Below, piece after piece: positions 23,935 to 33,503 of a stretch of DNA of 64,000 bases. Numbering within the stretch: position 1 is the first letter of the stretch; each line of letters starts with the position of its first letter. The notes under the pieces were generated by a model, which saw only the letters and a program-made list of their open reading frames with translations, made no database searches and was not told where the DNA came from. The position numbers and the translations under genes were made by a program. Where the stretch lies: contig NZ_QUBS01000081.1 of NCBI RefSeq assembly GCF_003390925.1, positions 310,001-374,000 of the forward strand. Direction: 5' to 3'. Origin of the DNA: Trinickia diaoshuihuensis (GTDB taxonomy: Bacteria; Pseudomonadota; Gammaproteobacteria; Burkholderiales; Burkholderiaceae).

Positions 23935-26175
23935 ATGAAGAAATTCGCGCTATCGATTTACGTTTGTTCGGCTGTTTTGGCCGCCTGGCCGTCTAGTCCC
24001 TCGCTGCTTGCGGCTCCTCAGAGCGCCGCCTCATCCACGCCCGCCGCCCCGACCGCGTCTTCGTCCGCGGTCTTCAAATTCGCCACGCTCGGCGCCTATG
24101 AACCGCTTCATCTGCGCGGGCCCGACGATACGCGCACGATCAATGTCGGCGTCAGGCTCGATCGTGTCGTTACCGCGGCCACGTTGCGGCTGCGCTATAC
24201 CTATTCCCCGGCGCTCGTCTTCCCGATTTCGCATCTGAAGGTGTCGATCAATGGCGAAGCCGTGGCGACGGTGCCGTTCGACAGCGAACACGCCGGGCAA
24301 ATGATCACGCGCGATATCGCGCTGGACCCGCGCTTCTTGACGGACTTCAACCAGTTGAATGTCCAACTGATCGCGCACTACACGCTCGATCATTGCGAGG
24401 ATCCCGACAACTCGGCGCTGTGGGCCGACATCAGCCCGAGCAGCGAAATCGTCCTCGATACTCAGCCGCTCAGACTGCCCGACGACCTGAGCTTGCTGCC
24501 CGCGCCTTTTTTCGATCGGCGCGATCCGCGGCAGTTGCGGTTGCCCTTCGTGCTGCCCGCCGCGCCCGACAATGCGACGCTTGAAAGCGCGGGTATCTTG
24601 GCCTCGTGGTTCGGCGAATTGGCCGACTACCGCCAGGCGCGTTTTACCGTCGCGACGGCGCTGCCCGCCGATGCCCATGCCGTCGTCGTCGGCACGCGCG
24701 AGCAGTTGCCGGCCGGATTGACCATGCCGGCGATCGACGGGCCGATGCTGATCATGGCCGACAACCCCGCCGCGCCCACCAAGAAGTTGCTGATCGTCAC
24801 CGGCCGCACCGAAGCCGAGGTCAAACAAGCCGTGGACGCGCTCGTGCTCGGGAAAGCGGCGTTGACCGGCTCGCAAGCGAGCGTCGAGCATGTGGACATC
24901 GGGCCGCCGCGCAAGCCCTACGATGCGCCGCGCTGGTTGCCGATCGGGCGGCCGATTGCGTTCAAGCGCCTCGTCAACGATCCGAAACAACTGCAAGTGT
25001 CCGGCAGCCGCCCCGATGCGATTCGCCTGAATTTGCGCGTGCCGGCCGACTTGTATTCGTGGAGCGGACAGGGCGTGCCGCTCGATTTGAAGTACCGTTA
25101 CACGGCGCCGACGGTGCAAAACAATTCGGCCCTGGCGATCTCGATCAACGATTTGCTCGTGAAGTCGTTGCGTTTGCCGCCGGCCGAGGACAAGGACGGC
25201 AAGGGCAGGCTGCAACTGCCGATCCTCGGCGGCACCGACGCGCGCACGGCCGACCTGCTCGATATCCCGGCGTTCCGGGTCGGCAGTGCGAATCAGCTTC
25301 AGTTGAAGTTCGACCTCGACTCGCAAAAGACGGGGCTGTGCCAAGGCGTTGCGCAAAATCCCGTTCGCGCCGCCGTCGATCCCGATTCGACGATCGATTT
25401 CTCGCATTTCGTGCACTACGCGCGGATGCCGAACCTCGCGTACTTCGCCAATAGCGGCTTTCCGTTTACGCGCTATGCCGATCTCGCGCAGACGGCCGTC
25501 GTCATGCCCGACCATCCGGCGCCGCAAGATGTCGAGACGCTGTTGACGGTACTCGGACACATGGGGCAGTGGACGGGCTTGCCCTCGCTGCGCGTGCAGG
25601 TGCTGCGCGCCGGGCAAGCCGCGAGTGTGCCGAACAAGGACTTGCTCGTCATCGGCGATAGCGGCTCGGGCGTGTTGCCGGCGGCTTGGCGTGCCGCATT
25701 GCCGCTCTCGATCGCTAGCGAGCCGAACGGGCAAGTCACGCGCACGGCGTTCTCGGTCAAGGAGTATTGGCGCGATGGCGTGCAGGTTCCCGAGGGCAGC
25801 GCGCGCCTCGGCGAGAGCGGCCCGATCGCGGCATTGCTCGGCTTCGAGTTGCCCAATAGCCACGGCCGCAGCGTCGTCGCCATGACCGGCACGTCGCCCG
25901 CGCGGCTCGGCGATCTGCTCGATGCGCTCCAGAAACCCGATCTCGTCGCGAAGCTGCAAGGCGACGTCGCGCTCGTCCAAGACGGGCGAATCGAAAGCAT
26001 GCGCGTCGGCGATACCTATGTCGTCGGCTATGTACCGTGGTATGCGCAGATTTGGGGGCGTGCGATCCGGCATCCGGTTTTGCTCGGCGTGCTCGGCGCG
26101 ATCGGCGGGTTGCTGCTCGCGATCGGCGCGTTTACCGCGTTGCAAGAATTGGCGGCGCGGCGCCGGGGGATCTGA
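23935..26175 (+). CDS. bcsB: Cellulose synthase regulatory subunit BcsB
   Basis: 746 residues. An N-terminal signal sequence (KKFALSIYVCSAVLAAWPSS) is followed by two carbohydrate-binding/flavodoxin-like repeats (about 50-390 and 390-700), with motifs LRYTYSPAL, LSVSINGE-like VSINGEAVATVPF and DRRDPRQLRLPFVLP, then a single C-terminal membrane helix (about 713-740; HPVLLGVLGAIGGLLLAIGAF) that packs on BcsA. BcsB is the periplasmic partner guiding the nascent glucan. The ATG at 23935 is used; a start at 23806 would bury the signal peptide. Unlike the enteric order (bcsQABZC), bcsB leads the operon and bcsA is eighth. Confidence 0.95.
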   Translation: MKKFALSIYVCSAVLAAWPSSPSLLAAPQSAASSTPAAPTASSSAVFKFATLGAYEPLHLRGPDDTRTINVGVRLDRVVTAATLRLRYTYSPALVFPISHLKVSINGEAVATVPFDSEHAGQMITRDIALDPRFLTDFNQLNVQLIAHYTLDHCEDPDNSALWADISPSSEIVLDTQPLRLPDDLSLLPAPFFDRRDPRQLRLPFVLPAAPDNATLESAGILASWFGELADYRQARFTVATALPADAHAVVVGTREQLPAGLTMPAIDGPMLIMADNPAAPTKKLLIVTGRTEAEVKQAVDALVLGKAALTGSQASVEHVDIGPPRKPYDAPRWLPIGRPIAFKRLVNDPKQLQVSGSRPDAIRLNLRVPADLYSWSGQGVPLDLKYRYTAPTVQNNSALAISINDLLVKSLRLPPAEDKDGKGRLQLPILGGTDARTADLLDIPAFRVGSANQLQLKFDLDSQKTGLCQGVAQNPVRAAVDPDSTIDFSHFVHYARMPNLAYFANSGFPFTRYADLAQTAVVMPDHPAPQDVETLLTVLGHMGQWTGLPSLRVQVLRAGQAASVPNKDLLVIGDSGSGVLPAAWRAALPLSIASEPNGQVTRTAFSVKEYWRDGVQVPEGSARLGESGPIAALLGFELPNSHGRSVVAMTGTSPARLGDLLDALQKPDLVAKLQGDVALVQDGRIESMRVGDTYVVGYVPWYAQIWGRAIRHPVLLGVLGAIGGLLLAIGAFTALQELAARRRGI

Positions 26176-26178
26176 ACG

Positions 26179-27369
26179 ATGGTGTCGATCGATCGGCATG
26201 GCACGCTCGGCAAAGCCCGGCGGTGGGCGCGCCGCGCCGCTACCGCCGGCCTTCTCGCGGGCTCGGCGGCCGCGGCGGCCGCGACGCCCGCGGCTTGTGC
26301 GCCTGACTGGCCGCGCTGGGACGAGTTCAAGCATGGTTTTTTGTCGGCGGACGGGCGTGTGGTGGACGTCGGTTCGGCCGACGAGCGCACGGTGTCCGAA
26401 GGGCAAGCCTATGCGTTGCTTTTCGCGCTGATCGCGAACGATCGCGCGACCTTCGACGAGGTCTTGCGCTGGACCGAGAACAACCTCGCGCAGGGCGACC
26501 TCACGAGTCACTTGCCCGCTTGGTTGTGGGGCCGCGACAAGGATGGCAGTTGGCATGTGCTCGACGCGAACGCGGCCTCGGACGCCGATCTGTGGATCGC
26601 CTACACGTTGTTGCAAGCGGGCCGGCTCTGGCATGAGCGCAGCTATACGGCGCGAGGCACCGTGCTTGCGCGGCATATCGTCGAGCAAGAAACGGCCACG
26701 TTGCCGGGTCTTGGTTTGACGCTGTTGCCCGGTCCGCAAGGCTTTCATCCGAACCCGGACGAATGGCGGATCAACCCGAGCTACATGCCGCTGCAGGTCA
26801 TGCAAGGCCTTGCCGAAGCGCTGCCCGAGGACGCGCGGTGGAAGCGTTTGGCCGATTCGGCATCGGCTGTCGTGCTCGGTACGGCGCCGCAGGGGTTTGC
26901 GCCGGACTGGGCGCTTTACGGCGCGGGCCGCGGCTTCGGACCCGATACCGATACGCACGCGCAGGGCAGCTACGACGCGATTCGCGTTTACCTCTGGGCC
27001 GGGATGCTCGATCCCGCGCAGCCCGGCGCGAGTCAGGTGCTTGCGCGCCTGACGCCGTTCGCCGACTACATCGTCGAACACGGCGCGCCTTATGAGTCGA
27101 TCGATACGACCAACGCTCAGGCCAAGCAGACGGGCAACAGCGGGTTCTCGGCGGCGGCGGTCCCGTTTTTGACGGCACTGGGTCGATCCGCCGCCGCCAC
27201 GGCGCAAGCGGAACGCGTGCGGATGCTCGAAGCGCAGAACGCCCCCGGCTACTATTCCAGCGTGCTGACGCTGTTCGGCCTCGGCTGGCGCGACGGGCGC
27301 TATCGCTTCAAGGCCGATGGGGCGCTGGAGCTTCGTTGGCGAGCGGCATGCGCGAGCGAGGGACGATGA
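26179..27369 (+). CDS. bcsZ: Periplasmic cellulase BcsZ (GH8)
   Basis: 396 residues with a twin-Arg-containing N-terminus (ARRAATAGLLAGSAAAAAATPAAC) that acts as signal peptide. The GH8 catalytic Glu is at 74 in TVSEGQAYALLFA and the Asp pair at 135-137 in ASDADLWIAY; the WRINPSYMPLQV and YEAIR-like SYDAIRVYLWAGM segments are family hallmarks. It cuts mis-folded or amorphous cellulose in the periplasm during export and is needed for normal cellulose output. It starts three bases after bcsB and overlaps bcsC by ATGA. Confidence 0.95.
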   Translation: MVSIDRHGTLGKARRWARRAATAGLLAGSAAAAAATPAACAPDWPRWDEFKHGFLSADGRVVDVGSADERTVSEGQAYALLFALIANDRATFDEVLRWTENNLAQGDLTSHLPAWLWGRDKDGSWHVLDANAASDADLWIAYTLLQAGRLWHERSYTARGTVLARHIVEQETATLPGLGLTLLPGPQGFHPNPDEWRINPSYMPLQVMQGLAEALPEDARWKRLADSASAVVLGTAPQGFAPDWALYGAGRGFGPDTDTHAQGSYDAIRVYLWAGMLDPAQPGASQVLARLTPFADYIVEHGAPYESIDTTNAQAKQTGNSGFSAAAVPFLTALGRSAAATAQAERVRMLEAQNAPGYYSSVLTLFGLGWRDGRYRFKADGALELRWRAACASEGR

Positions 27370-30300
27370 CGGACCGCACGCGCTCGCGCGCAGGCAATTG
27401 GGTTCGCTGCGCCGTATTGGCCGCGCTGACCTGCTCGGCGGGCAGCGCGGCCGCGAGCGCCGAGACTCATGCGTCGGCGGCTGCCGCGCAACCGGCGACG
27501 CCCGAGGCGCGCCTGCTGGCGACGGCACGACTGTGGGCGGCGAAACACCGCGACGATCTCGCGTTGCAGGCCGTGCAAAAAGCGTTGCTGATCGCCCCCG
27601 ACGATCCCGTGCTGCTCAGCGAAGCAGTGCGCATCGAGTTGCGCCTCGGCCAAGCGCAAGCGGCCGCCCAGGTGCTCGCGCGTTTGAAGGCGCGCCGGCC
27701 CGCGGCGGCGGCCACTTTGCAACTCGAGGACGAATACCGTTCCGCCACGAGCGGGCGGGGCGAGCTGGCGACGATTCGTTTGCTCGCCCGCAGCGGGCAG
27801 AGCGAGGAGGCGGTGCGCCGGTTGCAGGTGCTGTTTCCGCACGGTGCGCCGCCGGGCGCACTCGGTGCCGAGTACTACCGGATCTTGTCGGGTACGCCCG
27901 CCGGATACGCGCAGGCCATCGATGGCTTGCGCCGACGGGTGGCGGACGATCCGAGCGACACGGCGGCGGCGCTGACGCTCGTGGACCTGCTCAACGAGCG
28001 CGGCCCGACGCGGGCCGAAGCGAACCGGCTCGCCTGGTCGCTTGCGTTGCGCAAGGACGTGGACCATACCGAGGCGATGAACGCTTGGCGAAGCGTCTTG
28101 CAGTCGGCCGGCACGGACAGTGCGTATCTCGACGCCGTGCATGCCTATCTCGCGTTTGCGCCGGACGACAACGAGTTCAAAGACCGGGCGCAGACGCTCG
28201 ACGCCCAGCGGCAGGCGCGCATCAAGCTCGAGCACGATCCCGACTATATCGCCGAGCAGCAGGGGCTCAAGGCGCTCGCGCGCGGCGATCTGCCCGCGGC
28301 CGACGCCTCGCTCGCTCGCGCCGCGAAGGCTCGATCGAACGACGCCGACGCGGTCGGCGCTCTGGGGCTCGTGCGGCTGCGACAAGGCCGGCACGACGAA
28401 GCGCGGGCGTTGTTCCTGCGCGCCGCGGCGCTCGCACCGGAGAACCGGTCGAAATGGGACGGTCTTGCGCGCACGTCGCTGGTCTGGGGCACGATTGCGA
28501 AGGGGCGCGAAGCGGCCGCGGCCGGCCGCCCGGCCGAAGCGCGCACGCAGGCGCAAGCCGCGCTCGCGCTCGACCCCGGCAACGCGCAAGCGAAGCAACT
28601 GTTGGCGGACGCTTGGCTCGCCGAGCGCAATTGGCCGGCTGCCGAGCCGTTGCTGCGCGAGTTGCTGGCGAACCGTCAATTGAATCTCGGCGCCGTCGAA
28701 GGGATGCAGACGCTCTTGCGCGAGACGGGGCGCGAGCACGAGATTTCCGGCCTGCTCGATGCGCTGAGCCAACGTTTCCGCGATGCGGCCGATCGGCAAG
28801 GCTTGGCCGGCTTGCGCGCGGACGCATTGACGCTTCAGGCCGAGCACCTCGTGGCGACCGGCAAGCTAGGGCCCGCGGCCGAGGACTACGAAAAAGCGCT
28901 GCGCCTCGCGCCCGACGCACCGTGGACTCGCTTCGCGCTTGCCCGTATTTATCGGGATCTAGGATTGCCTCAATTGGGGCGCGCCGTGATGGACGAAGGG
29001 CTCGATGCGCAAGCGTCGCCCGAAATGCGCTATGCGACCGCGCTTTATCGCAATTCGATCGACGACCTGAGCGGCGCGCAAACCGCGCTCGCGGGCATCG
29101 CTCCCGATGCGCGCACGCCGGGCATGCAAGCATTGGCGCGCAAGCTCGTTGCTCAGGCGGCGTTGCGCGAAGCCCGAACGGCGTTCGCGAACGACGACGG
29201 AGAGACGGCGCGGCGCGCGCTCGACACCGCGCGCGCCAACGGCAGCGACGACCCGTACGTGACCGCTTCGGTGGGTGCCGCGCTGATCGACGAGGGGCAA
29301 CCCGAGCAAGGCCTCGCGCTGATGCGCGATTGGATGGCGAGCCATCCCCAAGAGACAGATGCCGACGTGAAACTTCGCTATGGCGACTTGCTCGGCAGCG
29401 CCGGACGCAACGACGCCTTAGCCGATTGGCTCGCGCGGTTGCGTCGCGAGCCGCATTTGACCGCGCAGCAAAACGCGCGGCTCGAAGATGAATCGCTGCG
29501 CCTGTTGCTGCGCGAAACCGATGCCGCGCTCGACGAACGGGATTTCCGCAAGGCGCGCCGCATCTTGACGCAGGCTAGCCCCGAGGGCAAACGCGACAAG
29601 CGATACGCGCTCGAGATGGCCGATCTCGAACGCGCGCAAGGCCACTATGGCGCCGCGCGCGCGGCGCTCGCACCTGTACTCGCGCAATCGCCCGACGATC
29701 CCGACGCGCGTCTGGCACTGGCCCGCGTGCTCGACGATAGCGGCCATCGATCGCAAGCCTTGGATATCGTCAGGTCCGTGCTCGAGACGGCGCCGCCCGA
29801 CGATATCGATACCCGCCTCTCGGCCGCGCGCCGTTTGGCGGCGTTGCGTCGCCCGCGCGAGGCGCTCGCGCTGACGGATGCGTTGCGGCAAGCCTATCCC
29901 GACCGCCCCGACGTGACCGTCGAAGCGGGCCGCTTGGCGCAAGAGCTCGGCCGCTACGACGAAGCGGCGTCCCTGTTCCGGCGCTCGATGGCGCAAGAGC
30001 GGGCCGCCGGAGTGCTTTCCAGCGATCCGGCCGGCACGCCGGGGCAAGCGGCGATGGCCGATCTCGAACAGCGCCGCGATCCCGAGATCGAGGCCGGTTG
30101 GATTCCGGCGTTCAAAGCGGGCGATGCCGGTATTTCCGACTATCACGCGCAGCAGGTGCCGATCTACATCCAAGTGCCGTATCGCTACGAGGGGCATTTT
30201 TTCTTGCACCTGGACACGGTCCATCTCGACGCGGGTACGTTATCGATCACGGATCCGCCTTCGTATCCGGTGACCACGTTCGGGACGTATTCGGCATTCG

Positions 30301-31232
30301 CTCCACCCATCGATACGCCGGTCTATGTCACGCATCAGCAGGCGAGCGGCGTGGCGGTCGGAACCGGCTTCGTATCCGATGCTTGGCGCTTCGACTTCGG
30401 GACGACGCCGTTGGGCTTCCCGGTCCACTATCTCGTGGGGGGCGTGCGCTATCGCTTCGATGCGGGTCCGGGGAGTTTTTCGGTCAGCGCTTCGCGGCGG
30501 CCGCAAACGAGCAGCGAACTTTCCTATGCCGGACTGCGCGATCCGTGGACCAATGCGGTCTGGGGCGGCGTGCGGCGCGACGGCATCGACTTGCATACCG
30601 GCATCGACATCGGCCGCTCGAGCTGGTTTTCCGAACTCGGCGCGGGCGTGTTGACGGGCAAGCAAGTCGCGTCGAACCAGGAAGTGACGTTGCGCGCAGG
30701 GTTCACGACGCCCGTCTACCAAGGCCGCGACATGCGCGTGAGCGCGGGGCTCGTCGGCAACTTCTGGCACTACACGAACAACCTGCGCTTTTATACCTAC
30801 GGCCAGGGGGGCTACTACAGTCCGCAGCGTTATACGTCGCTGGGCGTCCCCCTCGAGTGGTATGGCCGCCGCGGCGGCCTGACCTGGGATCTGACCGCCA
30901 CGGTCGGCGCATCGAATTCCTACGAAAAGGATTCGCCGTATTACCCTAACGGACTGCCGAGTCCGCCGCCCGGCCTCTCTGGGCAAAATCCTGGCAGGAA
31001 CCTCGTTTATTCGGGCGGATCCACGGCCGGGATGAGCCTCTCGTACGGCGTGAAGGGCGTGGTGCAGTACCGCTTCAACAACCGGCTCGTCGCCGGGCTC
31101 AGTTTCGATATCGACCATGCGCACGATTACGCGCCGAGTTCAGGGATGATCTACGTGCGATATTCGTTCGATGCCCGCAAGCCGGACACGAGCCTGTCGC
31201 CAAGGCCGGTCGGACTCTATTCGGATTATTAG
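27366..31232 (+). CDS. bcsC: Cellulose export channel BcsC
   Basis: 1288 residues. A signal peptide (about 1-33), then a long alpha-solenoid of TPR repeats (about 40-870; many A-x2-L-x-P patterns such as LALDPGNAQAKQLLADAWLAERNWPAAEPLL), then a beta-barrel (about 930-1288) with aromatic-rich strands ending in RYSF-type segments. It is the outer-membrane channel that receives glucan from BcsB. The ATG at 27366 overlaps the bcsZ stop (ATGA); an earlier in-frame start at 27336 is possible but lacks coupling. It ends 4 bp before bcsE. Confidence 0.93.
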   Translation: MTDRTRSRAGNWVRCAVLAALTCSAGSAAASAETHASAAAAQPATPEARLLATARLWAAKHRDDLALQAVQKALLIAPDDPVLLSEAVRIELRLGQAQAAAQVLARLKARRPAAAATLQLEDEYRSATSGRGELATIRLLARSGQSEEAVRRLQVLFPHGAPPGALGAEYYRILSGTPAGYAQAIDGLRRRVADDPSDTAAALTLVDLLNERGPTRAEANRLAWSLALRKDVDHTEAMNAWRSVLQSAGTDSAYLDAVHAYLAFAPDDNEFKDRAQTLDAQRQARIKLEHDPDYIAEQQGLKALARGDLPAADASLARAAKARSNDADAVGALGLVRLRQGRHDEARALFLRAAALAPENRSKWDGLARTSLVWGTIAKGREAAAAGRPAEARTQAQAALALDPGNAQAKQLLADAWLAERNWPAAEPLLRELLANRQLNLGAVEGMQTLLRETGREHEISGLLDALSQRFRDAADRQGLAGLRADALTLQAEHLVATGKLGPAAEDYEKALRLAPDAPWTRFALARIYRDLGLPQLGRAVMDEGLDAQASPEMRYATALYRNSIDDLSGAQTALAGIAPDARTPGMQALARKLVAQAALREARTAFANDDGETARRALDTARANGSDDPYVTASVGAALIDEGQPEQGLALMRDWMASHPQETDADVKLRYGDLLGSAGRNDALADWLARLRREPHLTAQQNARLEDESLRLLLRETDAALDERDFRKARRILTQASPEGKRDKRYALEMADLERAQGHYGAARAALAPVLAQSPDDPDARLALARVLDDSGHRSQALDIVRSVLETAPPDDIDTRLSAARRLAALRRPREALALTDALRQAYPDRPDVTVEAGRLAQELGRYDEAASLFRRSMAQERAAGVLSSDPAGTPGQAAMADLEQRRDPEIEAGWIPAFKAGDAGISDYHAQQVPIYIQVPYRYEGHFFLHLDTVHLDAGTLSITDPPSYPVTTFGTYSAFAPPIDTPVYVTHQQASGVAVGTGFVSDAWRFDFGTTPLGFPVHYLVGGVRYRFDAGPGSFSVSASRRPQTSSELSYAGLRDPWTNAVWGGVRRDGIDLHTGIDIGRSSWFSELGAGVLTGKQVASNQEVTLRAGFTTPVYQGRDMRVSAGLVGNFWHYTNNLRFYTYGQGGYYSPQRYTSLGVPLEWYGRRGGLTWDLTATVGASNSYEKDSPYYPNGLPSPPPGLSGQNPGRNLVYSGGSTAGMSLSYGVKGVVQYRFNNRLVAGLSFDIDHAHDYAPSSGMIYVRYSFDARKPDTSLSPRPVGLYSDY

Positions 31233-31236
31233 GAAC

Positions 31237-33273
31237 ATGGAAGAAGGCAAGCAACCCGCGCCGCAGCGTGACGAGGTGCCACGGTCCGAAGGGGCGGACG
31301 CGGCTGCCGCGGGCTCGAACGTCAGCCGGGGGCTCGGCGTCTTGTTGCGCGACGCCGTCGGCGCCAGGGCTTCGACGGCTAGCCGGCTTGCGATCGAAGC
31401 GTTGCCCGACGAGGTCTCGCTGCTGGCGCCGGGCCACTTCTATGCGATTTATGCCAAGCCGCGCACGACGGCGTGCGACGCATTGATCTGGGGGACCGCG
31501 AAGGCCGCGCGTACCCGACACGTCACGATCGTGCTCTCGCGCACGCGCGGCCAAGCGGCGGCGCGGATGCGCGAATTGGGCTTCGGCACGGCTGGCGCCG
31601 CGAGCGGTTGGCCGCGCAATTTGAATGTGCTGGCCATGCCCGAAACCGCGCAAGCCGGCGAGGGCGCGGGCGCGGGCGCTTCCCTCGCGCCGCCGCCCGG
31701 GGCCCGCGTCGCATTCGCCCGCTTGTTCGGGGGGCTGCGGGCGCTCAAACGGTTCGGCTTCCGCCATAACGCGCTCTATTTGGTGGAAGGGGCGGAGCGC
31801 TGGCTGACATGGGGCGATCCCGATGCGCTCGCACGCGAGGCGGATCTGCTCGCGAACTGGTGCGCCGCGCGGCGGATCGCGCTCGTGTTGCTGCTCGATC
31901 CGTCGAAAATCGGCGGCGACGAAGGCGGTGATGCGACCACCGACGGTTTCATGAACGAAGAGCTCGCGCAGCAGCCGGGCTATCTGGAGTTTCACGGCGC
32001 TTGCGGCGGCGTGGCCCGGATGGGGCGCACGCACGGCGAGCTGCTGTGGCATGTCGAGTTCTGGCGCGCGGGGCGGGCCTTGGCCACCGGTGAGACGCGT
32101 GCGCTGCGCTTTACCGAGAATGGGCAGTTGAGCGTTGCGCCCGAGGTTGCGGAAAGCCAGGCGCAAACGGCGCTGCGGCTCGCGCGGGACGAATCGCGCG
32201 TGGTCGCGACGCGCGCGGTCGTGGGCAACGAAAACTGGGTACCGCCCGAATGGGAAATCGTCGACGACCAGCAAGCCGCGGTGGCGGCCTGCACGGGCGC
32301 GCAGGCCGCCACCGTCCTGCTCGATTTCCGCGATCGTTCCACCCTGGAGCCGCTGTGCGCGGCGGTACACACGCTGCGGCGCGAATGCGGCCGGGCATTG
32401 AAGATCGTCGTCGTCGAGCGTCGCGAGGCGCTGCGCCATCAATACGAGTTGCTGCTGCTCAGTCTCGGCGCCAACCTGATCGTCGGGCGCGAGTTGCCGT
32501 TCTCGCGCGTGCAGTCGCTGCTTCGCTCGCTGCAGGGACAACTCGATACGCGGCCCATTGCGCACGATTACCGCGCCGCATTGGCCGCGGCGCTGACCGA
32601 CGAAGTGCGCGGCTATCTGCCGGTCGCGGCGTTTTGCGAACGTATCGAAGCCGTGCTTGCGCGGGGCGCCGTGCTCGATCTGCCTCACGTGCTCGCGAAG
32701 ATCGCATTGCTGCCCGAGGTCGCGCATGCGCAAGCATTGCAGCATTGCGCGCCGCGCCGGGCGGGGGACGTGGCGACGGCGGACGCCGCGCATCTTTATG
32801 TGTTTTTGTTCGCGTGCCGGCTGCCCGATGCCGATATCGCTCTGGCCCATATTTTTACGGTGCCGGTCGAGCATCTGTCGGATCGCGTCGTCTACTTGGC
32901 CGAGGCCAGTATCGAGCGCGAGATCGCGGCGCTGGCCGAAGCGAACCGCCGTGCCCCGATCGCCGATTACAGCGATCTATTTCGTGCCGCGACGCCGGCG
33001 CCGCCGCATGAGCCGCGGCGCGGCGCGGCGGACGCGGCGGCGAGCCTCCCGGTATCGCCAAGCGATGCCGTATCCCAACTCGAAGCGGTCGAAAGCATGC
33101 TCGACAAGATCAATCGGGAAGGATCGCCGGCCCGCCGTCCGAAGCAGGCATCGGGCAACGGACCCGCCGCGGCCGCGGCGGCCGCGCAAGCACCCGCGCC
33201 GGGCGCGCCGATGCGCCGCCGCGCCGCGCAACCCTGGCCGATGCCGATGCGCGGCGAGGGAGATACGAAATGA
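31237..33273 (+). CDS. bcsE: c-di-GMP-binding cellulose accessory protein BcsE
   Basis: 678 residues. The N-terminal half (about 30-250) resembles an inactive P-loop-type domain, the middle (250-400) a REC-like domain, and residues 400-580 the degenerate GGDEF (GIL) domain. The c-di-GMP-binding motif RxGD is seen as RAGD at 508-511. BcsE binds c-di-GMP and recruits the synthase/pEtN-transfer machinery in enteric bacteria. The C-terminal 80 residues are Ala/Pro-rich and probably disordered. It overlaps the next gene by ATGA. Confidence 0.9.
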   Translation: MEEGKQPAPQRDEVPRSEGADAAAAGSNVSRGLGVLLRDAVGARASTASRLAIEALPDEVSLLAPGHFYAIYAKPRTTACDALIWGTAKAARTRHVTIVLSRTRGQAAARMRELGFGTAGAASGWPRNLNVLAMPETAQAGEGAGAGASLAPPPGARVAFARLFGGLRALKRFGFRHNALYLVEGAERWLTWGDPDALAREADLLANWCAARRIALVLLLDPSKIGGDEGGDATTDGFMNEELAQQPGYLEFHGACGGVARMGRTHGELLWHVEFWRAGRALATGETRALRFTENGQLSVAPEVAESQAQTALRLARDESRVVATRAVVGNENWVPPEWEIVDDQQAAVAACTGAQAATVLLDFRDRSTLEPLCAAVHTLRRECGRALKIVVVERREALRHQYELLLLSLGANLIVGRELPFSRVQSLLRSLQGQLDTRPIAHDYRAALAAALTDEVRGYLPVAAFCERIEAVLARGAVLDLPHVLAKIALLPEVAHAQALQHCAPRRAGDVATADAAHLYVFLFACRLPDADIALAHIFTVPVEHLSDRVVYLAEASIEREIAALAEANRRAPIADYSDLFRAATPAPPHEPRRGAADAAASLPVSPSDAVSQLEAVESMLDKINREGSPARRPKQASGNGPAAAAAAAQAPAPGAPMRRRAAQPWPMPMRGEGDTK

Positions 33274-33503
33274 CGTTCTTCTTACTTCTTTGCTTCGCGG
33301 CCGGCATCGTCATTGCGGTACCCGTATGGATCGTCTCCCAGCGATTCGGGGCGCGCCGGGGATTGCAAGCCGCGCGCCGCTTCAACCCCGATGACGCCGT
33401 GCCTTGCGTGATCGAGCCCGTGGCGCTCAAAGGCCGCCTAATGCCCGATCTCGACGACGTGGACGGCGAATCGGCGCACGAGGAACAAGGAGAGGCGCGA
33501 TGA
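33270..33503 (+). CDS. bcsF: Small membrane protein, BcsF-like
   Basis: 77 residues: one N-terminal membrane helix (FFLLLCFAAGIVIAVPVWIVS, about 3-23) followed by a basic stretch and an acidic tail (DLDDVDGES). Enteric BcsF is a single-helix protein of about 63 residues that tethers BcsE to the membrane; position next to bcsE, size and topology fit, but direct sequence resemblance is weak. It overlaps both neighbours by ATGA (bcsE at 33270, bcsQ at 33500). Confidence 0.6.
   Translation: MTFFLLLCFAAGIVIAVPVWIVSQRFGARRGLQAARRFNPDDAVPCVIEPVALKGRLMPDLDDVDGESAHEEQGEAR

Noticed and set aside
24031-27528. A very long open frame (1165 codons) antisense to bcsB and bcsZ
   Set aside because: It lies opposite two well-supported genes, is Arg/Ala-rich with no domain, and reflects high-GC third-position bias.
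31099-32874. A 591-codon frame antisense to bcsC and bcsE
   Set aside because: Composition is Arg/Gln/Ala-biased and the plus-strand genes are certain.
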